A stretch of 64,000 bases of DNA from Dichotomicrobium thermohalophilum. Lineage in GTDB: Bacteria; Pseudomonadota; Alphaproteobacteria; Rhizobiales; Rhodomicrobiaceae. Numbering within the stretch: the stretch's first letter is position 1; each line of letters opens with the position of its first letter. Of this stretch, positions 30,794 to 39,339 are shown piece after piece. The stretch spans positions 1,388,501 through 1,452,500 of the forward strand of contig NZ_QXDF01000001.1 in NCBI RefSeq assembly GCF_003550175.1, written 5' to 3'. The notes below the pieces were generated by a model. It made no database searches and was not told the DNA's origin. It saw nothing but the letters and a program-made list of their open reading frames with translations. The position numbers and the translations under genes are program-made.

Positions 30794-31300
30794 ATGTCGC
30801 GCGCATTGACCGTGTTGATGACCGCCGGAGTGATGGTTGCCTCCGCACAGACCGCCGCTGCGCAGTACTACGGGCCGGTCGACTACTACGATGCCCCGCC
30901 GCGTTACTACGAGGAGCGCTACGATCGGTACGGCCCGCCGCGCGGATACTATGACGAACGCGAGTATTACGGTGAGCCGGACTACTACGAGGAGCGGCCG
31001 CCCTTCATCCCAGAGCGCCGCTATCGCGATCGACCGCGTTACGGCGAGCCCTACGGTTATCGCCGGCCCCGTTACGACTACGACGACGACCCTGTCTACG
31101 ACGAGGACTTTCGCGACGAAGACCTTCCAGAGCGCCGGCGCTTCGACCCGCGTCGGCCGCATCTGGGCGATGGCACCGACGCGCCAACCGAACAGTATTA
31201 CCCGCGCCGGCCGCGAAGCTGCGGCGAATACTACTACTGGGACGGGTCGGCGTGCGTCGACGCCCGCCACTATCCGCCGTATGTGGGGCCGAAGCTGTAA
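30794..31300 (+). CDS. Secreted tyrosine/arginine-rich low-complexity protein
   Basis: A 168-residue exported protein of unknown function. The signal peptide is MSRALTVLMTAGVMVASAQTAAAQ. The mature chain is dominated by Tyr, Arg, Asp, Glu and Pro in short motifs such as YYDAPPRYYEERYDRYG and RYDYDDDPVYDED. It ends in a more ordered segment with two cysteines (SCGEYYYWDGSACVDAR), which may form a disulfide-bonded cap. Several in-frame starts lie close together; ATG 30794 has GGGGA 7 bases upstream and gives the best signal peptide. Similar Tyr-rich small proteins occur in alphaproteobacterial envelopes, but no function is assigned. Confidence 0.75.
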   Translation: MSRALTVLMTAGVMVASAQTAAAQYYGPVDYYDAPPRYYEERYDRYGPPRGYYDEREYYGEPDYYEERPPFIPERRYRDRPRYGEPYGYRRPRYDYDDDPVYDEDFRDEDLPERRRFDPRRPHLGDGTDAPTEQYYPRRPRSCGEYYYWDGSACVDARHYPPYVGPKL

Positions 31301-31306
31301 GGCTGG

Positions 31307-31984
31307 CTAGGTCTGAGTTTGCGGTGTAATGACGGCAATCTCCGGCACGCCGTAGATGTCGGCAAGCGAGGCGCCGTCGGCGATCTTTGCGATCGTCGCA
31401 GCCTCTCGTTCCTGGAGCGCGCGCACAGCACCCAGCGTCGTCTCGATGCGGGCGAGCGACACGACCGCTACTCCATCGGCATCTGCCACGATCAGGTCGC
31501 CAGAGGACACGGTCACACCGCCGCAGGACACCGGCGCATCCACGCTGCCGCCGAAGCCCTTGTGCGGTCCGCGTGGCACGACGCAGCGCGCAAAGCAGGG
31601 AAAGCCAAGCTCGGCGATTTCGTCGCTGTCGCGCACCGCGCCGTCCACAATCAACCCCGCGATTCCGCGTGCCATCGCCGCGCGGGTCATAAGCCCGCCC
31701 CAGACCGCGACGTCCTCGAACCCCTGCGCCGCCGCGACCAGCACATCGCCCGGCTCGGCGAGGGTGATGGCGGCGTGCAGCGCGCTGTTGTCCGCGACCA
31801 TGCAGCTCACCGCGCGGGCCTGCCCGATCACGCGCATGCCTGGTCGCAGCGGCCCGATTGCGCCGAACATGGCCTGCGCACGATCGAGGCAATCCGAAAT
31901 CTCTGCGGTGCCGACGTCGTGCCACTGGGCGAGTTGGTCGGTCGAGAGGCGCCCATAGTCCTGCTTGTGATGGCGAACGGTCAT
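31307..31984 (-). CDS. RraA-like / HMG aldolase-type family protein
   Basis: A 225-residue protein of the RraA-like fold, which includes the RNase E inhibitor RraA and class II HMG/CHA aldolases that cleave 4-hydroxy-4-methyl-2-oxoglutarate to pyruvate. It has GTAEISDCLDR near the N-terminus, the loop AEPGDVLVAAAQGFEDVAVWGGLM, and the signature GLIVDGAVRDSDEI with the metal-binding Asp region. The extended N-terminus and the position in an operon with a cupin and next to a dienelactone-hydrolase-like gene favour a catabolic aldolase over an RNase regulator. Its ATG overlaps the TAA of the cupin gene by one base. Confidence 0.85.
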   Translation of the reverse strand: MTVRHHKQDYGRLSTDQLAQWHDVGTAEISDCLDRAQAMFGAIGPLRPGMRVIGQARAVSCMVADNSALHAAITLAEPGDVLVAAAQGFEDVAVWGGLMTRAAMARGIAGLIVDGAVRDSDEIAELGFPCFARCVVPRGPHKGFGGSVDAPVSCGGVTVSSGDLIVADADGVAVVSLARIETTLGAVRALQEREAATIAKIADGASLADIYGVPEIAVITPQTQT

Positions 31985-32355
31985 TAGTCGGGCCCTCCGA
32001 AGCCGTGGCCGGCTTTCTTGTAGGCCTCACGTGGCGGGGCGAAGACATCCATGACGACAAGTCCCTCATCGCCGGCTTCCATCGTGTGCGGCGTCCCTCC
32101 CGGCGTGCGCCAGAAGTCGCCCGCTTTGACGCGAACTTCCTGATCACCCTGAATGCGGACGCCGGAGCCGGCGATGCAGTAGCCCCACTGCTCCTCGGGA
32201 TGGTGGTGGAGGGTGCCGCGGGTGTTTGGCTCAATACGGACGATGGAGAGCATCGCGTGCTCGCCGGGGAACACGGTGGTGGTGATGCCAGGCGCCAGAT
32301 CCCGTGGGATCCCGCCGTCCGGGGCATTGATGTTGAAGAAGAACCGTTCTTCCAT
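31984..32355 (-). CDS. Small cupin-domain protein
   Basis: A 123-residue single cupin. The first metal motif is in RGTLHHHPEEQWGYCIAGSG and the second in DFWRTPGGTPHTMEAGDEG. Two His, a Glu and a later His can coordinate a metal. Start at ATG 32355 follows AGGAAACGCCG; the longer in-frame start at 32433 gives an unrelated Cys/Arg-rich leader. It is translationally coupled to the RraA-like gene (TAATG overlap), suggesting one small-molecule pathway. Substrate unknown. Confidence 0.85.
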   Translation of the reverse strand: MEERFFFNINAPDGGIPRDLAPGITTTVFPGEHAMLSIVRIEPNTRGTLHHHPEEQWGYCIAGSGVRIQGDQEVRVKAGDFWRTPGGTPHTMEAGDEGLVVMDVFAPPREAYKKAGHGFGGPD

Positions 32356-32574
32356 CGGCGTTTCCTTTTCGCGGTCGTGATCTTTTGTTGGACGGCACCG
32401 CGGCCGTGGATCAGCGCATGAAGATGCGCGCAAGCTGGCGCGGGCGTCAACGGCGATCGCGGCGGCAAGGAGAGCGTTTCTGGCGCGCTCCTTGCATTGC
32501 TGCTATGACGCGCGTGACACGATGTGCGCGTGCAGATTATGCCTGCGCGTGCGAAGCGTACGGGAGGCAACGCG

Positions 32575-33318
32575 ATGAAATACGTGCTGAGCACACTGAC
32601 TGCCATTTGTTTCGCCACCTCCGCCTTGGCTGGCGAGAGCGTGACTTACGAAGTCGACGGCGCCGCCTATGAAGGTTATCACGCCGATGCCGGGGATGAC
32701 GCGAAGGGCCTTGTGCTCATCATTCACGACTGGGACGGCCTTACTGACTACGAGCGCAAGCGCGCCGACATGCTCGCGGAAATGGGCTATGATGCCTTCG
32801 CCGTGGACTTGTACGGCAAGGGTAACCGGCCGGTCGAAACCGGCGCTAAGAAAGCCGAGACGGGCAAGCTCTACAACGATCGGGAAAAGATGCGCACGCT
32901 GATCCTCGCCGGCTTGGACGAGGCGCGCCGGCTCGGTGGCGGCGAGGCAGTCGTGATGGGCTACTGCTTTGGCGGTGCGGCGACCCTGGAACTGGCGCGC
33001 TCCGGAAAGGCGGAAGACGTCGTCGCCTATGCGACGTTCCATGGGGGGCTGTCCACGCCGGAGGGCCAGAGCTATTCCGCAGACAACCCGCCGATACTGA
33101 TTGCGCATGGCGGTGCGGACAGGGCGATCACGATGGATGACGTCGCCCAGCTTTCGCGTGAACTGGAGGACGCGGGCGTGACCTATGAGATCGAGGTTTA
33201 TTCCGGCGCGCCGCACGCCTTCACGGTGTTCGGCTCCGACCGATACCAGGAACGGGCGGACCGCAAGTCCTGGGACGCCTTCACCGAGCTTCTGGACAAC
33301 ACCCTGGCCGGATCGTAA
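32575..33318 (+). CDS. Secreted dienelactone hydrolase family protein
   Basis: A 247-residue alpha/beta hydrolase of the dienelactone hydrolase family with a signal peptide (1-19, ending ALAG), so probably periplasmic. The catalytic triad is visible: Cys131 in MGYCFGGAAT, Asp182 in HGGADRAI and His214 in GAPHAF. A Cys nucleophile rather than Ser is the family hallmark. GGGAGG 7 bases upstream fixes ATG 32575. Classical enzymes act on dienelactone in chlorocatechol breakdown; exported members usually have no known substrate. It diverges from the cupin/RraA-like pair across about 220 bases. Confidence 0.88.
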   Translation: MKYVLSTLTAICFATSALAGESVTYEVDGAAYEGYHADAGDDAKGLVLIIHDWDGLTDYERKRADMLAEMGYDAFAVDLYGKGNRPVETGAKKAETGKLYNDREKMRTLILAGLDEARRLGGGEAVVMGYCFGGAATLELARSGKAEDVVAYATFHGGLSTPEGQSYSADNPPILIAHGGADRAITMDDVAQLSRELEDAGVTYEIEVYSGAPHAFTVFGSDRYQERADRKSWDAFTELLDNTLAGS

Positions 33319-33369
33319 AGGCCCATCCTGCGGCGACGGTGGCGGCGCGGATATTGACGGAGAACGACA

Positions 33370-34734
33370 ATGACGACCGCCATCGCGCCCCGTCCGGACA
33401 CCACGGCCTCGGCTGCGCTCAAGATATGGGCGCTGCTGTTGGGCATGGGGGCAATGCTGGCGGGCAATGGCCTGCAGAGCAGTCTGCTCGGGCTACGCGC
33501 CGAATCCGAAGGATTTGGCGACGGGATTACCGGCCTGATGATGTCAGGCTTCTACCTGGGCTTCCTTGCAGGCTCGGTGCTCACGCCGAAAATGCTCCGC
33601 AACGTGGGTCATGTCCGGACGTTTGGCGCTCTGGCGTCACTGGCGTCGATTGCCATCCTGGTCCATGGCCTGTTCATCGACCCAGCGGTCTGGACGGCGA
33701 TGCGCTTCATGACCGGACTCAGCTTTGCCGGCCTCTATGTGGTCACGGAAAGCTGGCTCAATCACAGCGTTCCAAACACGCTGCGGGGCAGCATACTCGC
33801 ACTGTATTGGGTGATCGGCTATCTCGGGCTTGCCGCCGGGCAGGTCATGCTGAACGCCGCGCCGCCCGAGACATCCGATCTGTTCATTCTGTGCTCGATC
33901 GTCATTTCGTTCGCCCTGGTGCCGATCCTGCTGACGGCCACGCCTCAGCCCGATGTATCGACGCCGCAGTCTGTCAGCTTGAGATTCCTCGTGCAGACGG
34001 CACCGCTCGGCGCGATCGGCTGTTTCGCCACGGGCACCGCACAGGGCGTGATCCTTGGCATGGCGCCGGTCTATGCGAGCAAGCTGGGTCTTTCGGTTGC
34101 GGAAGTTTCGGTCTTCATGATCGCGCTGGTCGTGGGCGGGGTCGTGCTGCAGTGGCCGCTAGGCAAGCTGTCCGACATTTTCGATCGGCGAAAGGTGATC
34201 CTCGGGATAGCACTGAGCGCCGCGGTCGCGGCCTTGTTGATGGAGGCGGTCGCGGCGGTCTCCTTCACGGCGCTGCTGCTGGCTTGCGCCGTCATGGGCG
34301 GGCTGGTGTTGAGCCTTTATCCGATTTTTCTTGCCTACACCAATGACTGGCTTGAGCCCAACCAGATGGTGGCGGCAAGCGGGACGCTCGTGCTGACCTT
34401 CGGTGCGGGCGCGATCCTGGGGCCATCCGGGGCAGGCTGGCTGATGGGCATGTTCGGGCCCGAGGGGTTCGTGGCTTATCTGGCCCTGATCCACCTGGGT
34501 ATCGCGGTGTTCGCGATTTACCGCATGACGCGCCGCGCGGCGCCGGAAGAACAGGGCGAATACGTGCTCGGTCCGTCGCAGCCGGCGCCTTCGGCGACGC
34601 TTTGGGCCGAGGAGATCGCCGAAACCGACGGCGAGCCCGAGGAAGAGGCGGCTTCCGAGCTCGGCGATTCGGTCGTCAGTGGTGAGGCCACGGAATCCGC
34701 GCGTGGTGATCCTCCAGAATCGTCCCGTAGCTGA
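33370..34734 (+). CDS. MFS transporter
   Basis: A 454-residue major facilitator with about 12 hydrophobic segments. The N-terminal half begins WALLLGMGAMLAGNGLQSSLLGLRAE and contains LMMSGFYLGFLAGSVLTPKMLRNVGHVRTFG, the loop 2-3 region. The second half has VVLQWPLGKLSDIFDRRKVI, an intracellular motif-A-like sequence. The layout resembles the YcaD-type family of unknown substrate. The last 60 or so residues are a Glu/Ser-rich hydrophilic tail, and the final codons overlap the convergent gene at 34676. A GGAG-type site precedes ATG 33370. The substrate cannot be told. Confidence 0.88.
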   Translation: MTTAIAPRPDTTASAALKIWALLLGMGAMLAGNGLQSSLLGLRAESEGFGDGITGLMMSGFYLGFLAGSVLTPKMLRNVGHVRTFGALASLASIAILVHGLFIDPAVWTAMRFMTGLSFAGLYVVTESWLNHSVPNTLRGSILALYWVIGYLGLAAGQVMLNAAPPETSDLFILCSIVISFALVPILLTATPQPDVSTPQSVSLRFLVQTAPLGAIGCFATGTAQGVILGMAPVYASKLGLSVAEVSVFMIALVVGGVVLQWPLGKLSDIFDRRKVILGIALSAAVAALLMEAVAAVSFTALLLACAVMGGLVLSLYPIFLAYTNDWLEPNQMVAASGTLVLTFGAGAILGPSGAGWLMGMFGPEGFVAYLALIHLGIAVFAIYRMTRRAAPEEQGEYVLGPSQPAPSATLWAEEIAETDGEPEEEAASELGDSVVSGEATESARGDPPESSRS

Positions 34735-35219
34735 CCACGAACTGGGTTGCGCCGTAGTATTTGCGCAGGAGGCGGCAGATGTTGCCGTCAAGGAATTCCT
34801 GCGTGATGACGTAGCGCGCGTGGCATATGATGAGATCGAGCGTCTCGGGGGCATTCTCCTCAATGAGGACGAGGTGATCGCGGCCTTCTTCATCTCGGCT
34901 CTTGAAGGCAACGGTGCCCGCGGAGCCGATACACGCGCGAGTTTGGCCGCGGCGTATGCACAAAAGAAAGGGTGTAGCTGTGCCGCTTTCCCTCACCGGC
35001 ATTGATAAACAGTTCGAAGCGATGCCCCTGATCGGGCGTCTTGTCGCGGAGGATGAGCGCCTGACGCTCGTGATGGGGCGGCGCCCGCAACAGCTCCTCG
35101 CATCTGTCGTAGGGGTTGCAGTGCTCTCGTGGATCAGTCGCGCTCGCAGCTTGTGAGAGGAAGGTGACACATAGCTTGAGCGAGAAAGCCGGAGCCAGAC
35201 GGTTGGCGCTTGATTTCAT
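34676..35219 (-). pseudogene. Frameshifted secreted protein of unknown function
   Basis: Two overlapping minus-strand frames make one plausible protein. From ATG 35219 the frame starts with a signal peptide (MKSSANRLAPAFSLKLCVTF, Ala-rich cleavage region) and continues with REHCNPYDRCEELL and GHRFELFINAGEGKRHSYTL, but becomes junk and stops at 34890. From about 34940 the neighbouring frame is protein-like (GSAGTVAFKSRDEEGRDHLV, IICHARYVITQEFLDGN, ATQFVVSYGTILEDH) and ends at 34676, while its own upstream part is Ser/Arg junk. A one-base insertion, or two-base deletion, near 34935 would explain this: a pseudogene or a sequencing error. The 3' end overlaps the MFS gene by 59 bases. Confidence 0.6.
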
Positions 35220-35660
35220 GGCTCTCGGCCTTCACGCGAAGGGGGCGGCGACCGAGCTAAGGCCGCCCAAGGCGCCGGATTAGGGGAGACGGCGCTTCGC
35301 GCGAAGGGGCATCCGGTTCCGAGGTAAACCGGTGTTTGCAGCCGGTTCAGGCATGTGCGGCATTTCGGGCCGCCGAGGGGGCCGGCCGCTCGGACGCAGG
35401 AAGTGGGACACCTGACGGTTGTCATCGTGGGGCGGGTGAGTTACCCGGCCACGCCGCCGCGGCGGTGATCACCCGGGCTAGAAGGACGCGGCAGACGAAA
35501 TGAGCAAAGACGGCGCTGGTCAACGTGTTCCTCACGGCCTAAAACCGGTCGACAAGCGCGTGAAAGTGTTTTATCACCATGCCCAACTTCCCATTCATAG
35601 GGCGAAACGGTAACTGGCGGCAGCGCGTCCTGCGCGGCCCGCGGCAGAGGGTTTTGAACC
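35220..35660. other. 441-base intergenic region before rplS
   Basis: Very GC-rich with several short inverted repeats, for example GGGTGAGTTACCC near 35435 and CCGCCGCGG near 35457. It must hold the rplS promoter. I compared it by eye with RNase P RNA, tmRNA, SRP RNA and common riboswitch cores and found no match on either strand. The open frames on the minus strand here do not look like proteins. Confidence 0.4.
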
Positions 35661-36350
35661 ATGAACATCATTGAAGAAATCGAGCGGGAACAGGCCGCCG
35701 CGATCGAGCAGAAGCGCCGCGTCCCGCCGTTCCAGCCGGGCGATACCGTACGCGTGAACGTGCGCGTCGTGGAGGGCAACCGCGAGCGGGTCCAGGCGTT
35801 CGAGGGCGTGTGCATCGCGCGCAGCGGTCACGGCGTGCAGGAAAGCTTCACCGTGCGCAAGATCTCATATGGCGAGGGGGTCGAGCGTGTCTTTCCGGTT
35901 TACTCGCCGCTGATCGATTCGATTGAGCTGGTACGCCGCGGCAAGGTGCGCCGCGCGAAGCTGTATTACCTGCGCGGCCTGCGCGGCAAGGCAGCGCGTA
36001 TCCCCGAGCGGCGCGAGACGCGTGTGCGCGCGGCTGGCGGTGCCAAGCCGTTCAAGGGCTTCAAGAAGCCGAAGGGGGCGCCCGATGACCTGACCCGCAT
36101 TTCCGGCATCACCAGCGATGTTCAGGCCCAGCTCCGCAAGCTGGGTGTTATCCAGTACGGCCAGATCGCGGCGTTTTCCGACGAGGACATCGCCAAGGTG
36201 GACGATGCGTTGGGCCTCGGCGGCCAGATCGAGCGGGACAACTGGGTCGATCAGGCGCGTGAGCTTATGACCGAGGCGACCCTGGACGAGGTGCCGGCCG
36301 TCGAAGAAGAGGGCGGCGAAGCCTCCGAGGGCGATCAGGACAAATCATAA
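35661..36350 (+). CDS. rplS: Ribosomal protein L19 with C-terminal helical domain extension
   Basis: A 229-residue protein. Residues 1-118 are ribosomal protein L19 ([72 protein letters not shown]), a structural protein at the 30S-50S interface. A basic linker leads to an added domain at about 140-203 ([52 protein letters not shown]), then an acidic tail. That added domain looks like the helix-hairpin-helix-type module found at the end of some alphaproteobacterial L21 and NuoE proteins. Normal L19 is about 115-130 residues, so the protein is nearly doubled. leuC follows 90 bases later. Confidence 0.93.
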   Translation: MNIIEEIEREQAAAIEQKRRVPPFQPGDTVRVNVRVVEGNRERVQAFEGVCIARSGHGVQESFTVRKISYGEGVERVFPVYSPLIDSIELVRRGKVRRAKLYYLRGLRGKAARIPERRETRVRAAGGAKPFKGFKKPKGAPDDLTRISGITSDVQAQLRKLGVIQYGQIAAFSDEDIAKVDDALGLGGQIERDNWVDQARELMTEATLDEVPAVEEEGGEASEGDQDKS

Positions 36351-36440
36351 GCCGGCTCGGGTTTGCGCCGCCGGCATTGGCGATGGCGCCGCTGATGCCA
36401 ATATAGGCGGGAGACGGGACAAGAACCGGAGGATAAGGAG

Positions 36441-37880
36441 ATGGCGAAGACCGGCGGACGCACGCTGTATGACAAGATCTGGGACGATCACCTCGTCGAC
36501 ACGCAGGAAGACGGCACGTCGCTGATCTATATCGACCGCCATCTCATCCACGAAGTCACCAGCCCGCAGGCGTTTGAGGGGCTTCGCATCGCCGGGCGCA
36601 AGGTCCGCAAGCCAGAGAACACGCTTGCCGTGGTCGACCACAACGTGCCGACCACCGACCGCACCGAGGGGATCGACGACCCGGAATCCGCCCTGCAGGT
36701 CAAGACGCTGGCGGACAACTGCCGCGATTTCGGCATTGACTATTTCGACGAACTGGACGAGCGCCAGGGCATCGTCCACATCATCGGCCCGGAGCAGGGC
36801 TTCACGCTGCCCGGCACGACGATCGTCTGCGGCGACAGCCACACCTCGACCCATGGCGCGTTCGGCGCGCTGGCGCATGGCATCGGCACCTCGGAGGTCG
36901 AGCATGTGCTGGCGACCCAGACACTGATCCAGTCCAAGGCGAAGAACATGCGCGTCGTCGTCGACGGCGAAATCCCGCCCGGCGTTGGCGCGAAAGACAT
37001 CATACTCGGCATCATCGGCGAGATCGGGACAGCAGGCGGCACCGGGCATGTCATCGAATATTCGGGCGAGGCGATCCGCGCGCTGTCGATGGAAGGGCGC
37101 ATGACGGTGTGCAACATGTCGATCGAAGCGGGCGCCCGTGCAGGCATGATCGCGCCGGATGAGCGGACATTCGATTACCTCAAGGGCCGGCCGCGCGCGC
37201 CGAAGGGCGCGGCCTGGGAAATGGCCATGCAGTATTGGGAGACGCTTTATTCGGACGAGGACGCCGAATTCGACACCGAGGTGCGTCTCGACGCGGCGAA
37301 CCTGCCGCCGCTGGTCACCTGGGGCACCAGTCCGCAGGATGTCGTCTCCGTGGAAGGTCGCGTGCCGGACCCGAATGACCTGGAGGACGCGGGCAAAGCC
37401 GCGGCCGTTCGTCGGGCGCTCGACTATATGGGGCTGACGCCAGGCACGAAGATTACCGACATCAAGCTGGACCGCGTTTTCATCGGCTCCTGCACGAATG
37501 CGCGGATCGAGGATCTGCGCGCTGTGGCGAAAATCGTCGCCGGTCGGCACGTGAACGAGAATGTGCAGGCCATGATCGTGCCCGGCTCCGGTCTGGTGAA
37601 GGCGCAGGCTGAAGCGGAGGGCCTGGACGCGATCTTCAAGGCCGCCGGCTTCGAGTGGCGCGAGCCGGGCTGCTCGATGTGCCTGGCCATGAACGCCGAC
37701 AAGCTGGCTCCGGGTGAGCGCTGCGCTTCGACCTCGAACCGCAACTTCGAGGGCCGGCAGGGCTTCAAGGGTCGCACGCATCTGGTTTCGCCGACAATGG
37801 CGGCCGCCGCAGCGATCGCCGGGCATTTCGTCGATGTGCGCGAGATGACGCCCGGCCCGCAAAGCATCGCGGCGGAATAA
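36441..37880 (+). CDS. leuC: 3-isopropylmalate dehydratase large subunit
   Basis: A 479-residue aconitase-family subunit that, with LeuD, isomerises 2- to 3-isopropylmalate in leucine synthesis. The [4Fe-4S] ligands are Cys351 ([13 protein letters not shown]), Cys411 and Cys414 (GCSMCLAMN). Other signatures are [39 protein letters not shown] and [12 protein letters not shown]-like sequence near the end. Two purine-rich sites (GGAGG and AAGGAG) precede ATG 36441. The partner leuD, usually immediately downstream, is absent: the next gene is a convergent carboxypeptidase. Confidence 0.96.
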   Translation: MAKTGGRTLYDKIWDDHLVDTQEDGTSLIYIDRHLIHEVTSPQAFEGLRIAGRKVRKPENTLAVVDHNVPTTDRTEGIDDPESALQVKTLADNCRDFGIDYFDELDERQGIVHIIGPEQGFTLPGTTIVCGDSHTSTHGAFGALAHGIGTSEVEHVLATQTLIQSKAKNMRVVVDGEIPPGVGAKDIILGIIGEIGTAGGTGHVIEYSGEAIRALSMEGRMTVCNMSIEAGARAGMIAPDERTFDYLKGRPRAPKGAAWEMAMQYWETLYSDEDAEFDTEVRLDAANLPPLVTWGTSPQDVVSVEGRVPDPNDLEDAGKAAAVRRALDYMGLTPGTKITDIKLDRVFIGSCTNARIEDLRAVAKIVAGRHVNENVQAMIVPGSGLVKAQAEAEGLDAIFKAAGFEWREPGCSMCLAMNADKLAPGERCASTSNRNFEGRQGFKGRTHLVSPTMAAAAAIAGHFVDVREMTPGPQSIAAE

Positions 37881-37902
37881 CGGGTGCCGCTTCCGCGATC
37901 GT

Positions 37903-39339
37903 CTAGCGGGCGGCCATCACCAGACAGTCCACCGAGCGCTGCTTCAACTTGTCGCAGGAGCGCCATGCTTGCGCCTTGTCGAAGCCGCCGAAGCGCGCCC
38001 GGAACACCTCCCGGCCATTGACCTCGGCCTGGATGGCCTGGTGCGGGTGTCCGTCGAGCAGCCCGCCGGCTTGCGCCGATACGGCCTCCAGCCGCCGGCG
38101 CGCATCATTGGCTGAGACATAAGCGCCGACCTGCACATGATATGGACCCGCCAGTCCTTCGGACGTCGCAGAGCCGCGGGCCCGCTCAGGCTCCGGCGTT
38201 GATGCTTCCTGCGTGCGCGTCTCGGGCTCCGGTGTACGCTTCGCGATCAGACGCGCCTGGATTTTCCGGCGTGGGGCAGGGCGCACCTCGTCTCGCGGCG
38301 CTGGCGCGGACGCCTGCAGGTGTTTGAACAGCAGGGCTGCTGGCGAGCCATCCGCGCTGGCGAGCTTGTGACGGATTTGCTGTTCGCGCTCGCTTGGCCT
38401 GAAGACCGGATTGCGCCGCGGCAAATGCGCCGCCATTTCCGGGGCACGGACGGACGCGTTTTTCCAGGCTGCATCGAGCAGGCGCCGCGCGCGCGCATCA
38501 CGCGCCCCGGCGGAACGCCCGCCCATGATGACGGCGATCAGCCGCTTGCCGCCGCGCTTCGCCGCGAGCATGACATTGAAGCCCGAGGCGCGGATAAAGC
38601 CGGTCTTCAAACCCTGAATGCCCTTGTAGCGGAACAGCAGGCGGTTGTGATTGCGGTAGGTCTTGCCGCGGTATTTCGCGTAGCGGGTTTTGAAATAGTC
38701 GGCGTACTCGGGAAAGTCTGTCAGCACCCGCCGCGCGAGGATCGACATGTCGTAGGCGGTCGTTTTCTGCTCGCTGTGCGGCAGGCCGGAAGCATTGCGG
38801 AAGGTGGTGTCCTTCATGCCCATCTCGCGGGCCTTGCGCGTCATCAGCTGCGCAAAGGCCGATTCCGAACCGGCGATGTTTTCCGCCACAACGGCGGCGA
38901 CGTCATTGGCGGATTTCGTGACGAGCAGGCGGATCGCCGCGCGCACTGTGAGGCTGTCGCCAGGCCGGAAACCAACCTTTGACGGAGGACGTTTCGCCGC
39001 ATGCGCCGAGACGGTCAGCCGGGTGTCCATTTCGAGACGCCCGTCGCGCAGATACTCGAACAAAACGTAAAGCGTCATCACCTTTGTGAGAGAGGCCGGA
39101 TAGCGTGGGGCGCGCGCATTGCTTGCGTGAAGCGTCTTGCCCGAGTTCGCGTCAATGACCAACGCAGCCTTCGGCGGCGAATAAGCGCCGGCTTCGGGAA
39201 CCGAAAAGACGATGCAGACAGCGACAAGCGCCAAAGACAGGCGCATCGCCAAGATACTGAAGTTATTGGAAAAACTGCGGTGGAGCCTGCGGCTCGTCAC
39301 CCATCTCCCCCGCTCGACGCGAGACACCCACTGACGCAT
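37903..39339 (-). CDS. D-alanyl-D-alanine carboxypeptidase with SPOR domain
   Basis: A 478-residue exported penicillin-binding protein of the S11 (DacA/DacF) class, trimming the terminal D-Ala of peptidoglycan stem peptides. The catalytic motifs are Ser83-x-x-Lys86 (PASLTKV), Ser143-Ala-Asn145 (KSANDVAA) and Lys245-Thr-Gly247 (GLKTGFI). The signal sequence is long, with its hydrophobic core at about 33-50. After a Pro/Arg/Glu-rich linker, the C-terminus (about 400-478) is a SPOR domain (YHVQVGAYVSANDARRRLEA), which would target it to septal peptidoglycan. ATG 39339 has AGGGAG 6 bases upstream. Confidence 0.92.
   Translation of the reverse strand: MRQWVSRVERGRWVTSRRLHRSFSNNFSILAMRLSLALVAVCIVFSVPEAGAYSPPKAALVIDANSGKTLHASNARAPRYPASLTKVMTLYVLFEYLRDGRLEMDTRLTVSAHAAKRPPSKVGFRPGDSLTVRAAIRLLVTKSANDVAAVVAENIAGSESAFAQLMTRKAREMGMKDTTFRNASGLPHSEQKTTAYDMSILARRVLTDFPEYADYFKTRYAKYRGKTYRNHNRLLFRYKGIQGLKTGFIRASGFNVMLAAKRGGKRLIAVIMGGRSAGARDARARRLLDAAWKNASVRAPEMAAHLPRRNPVFRPSEREQQIRHKLASADGSPAALLFKHLQASAPAPRDEVRPAPRRKIQARLIAKRTPEPETRTQEASTPEPERARGSATSEGLAGPYHVQVGAYVSANDARRRLEAVSAQAGGLLDGHPHQAIQAEVNGREVFRARFGGFDKAQAWRSCDKLKQRSVDCLVMAAR

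Noticed and set aside
31005-32618. 537-codon open frame on the minus strand
   Set aside because: It runs across the RraA-like and cupin genes in another frame and through the Tyr-rich gene, with Arg/Ser/Pro-rich sequence. The coupled pair is far more convincing.
35441-35831. Minus-strand open frames before and over the rplS start
   Set aside because: Ser/Pro/Arg-rich sequence, partly antisense to rplS, without a ribosome site or domain.
36345-37862. 505-codon open frame on the minus strand
   Set aside because: It mirrors leuC, which has all FeS ligands. This is a GC-driven shadow.
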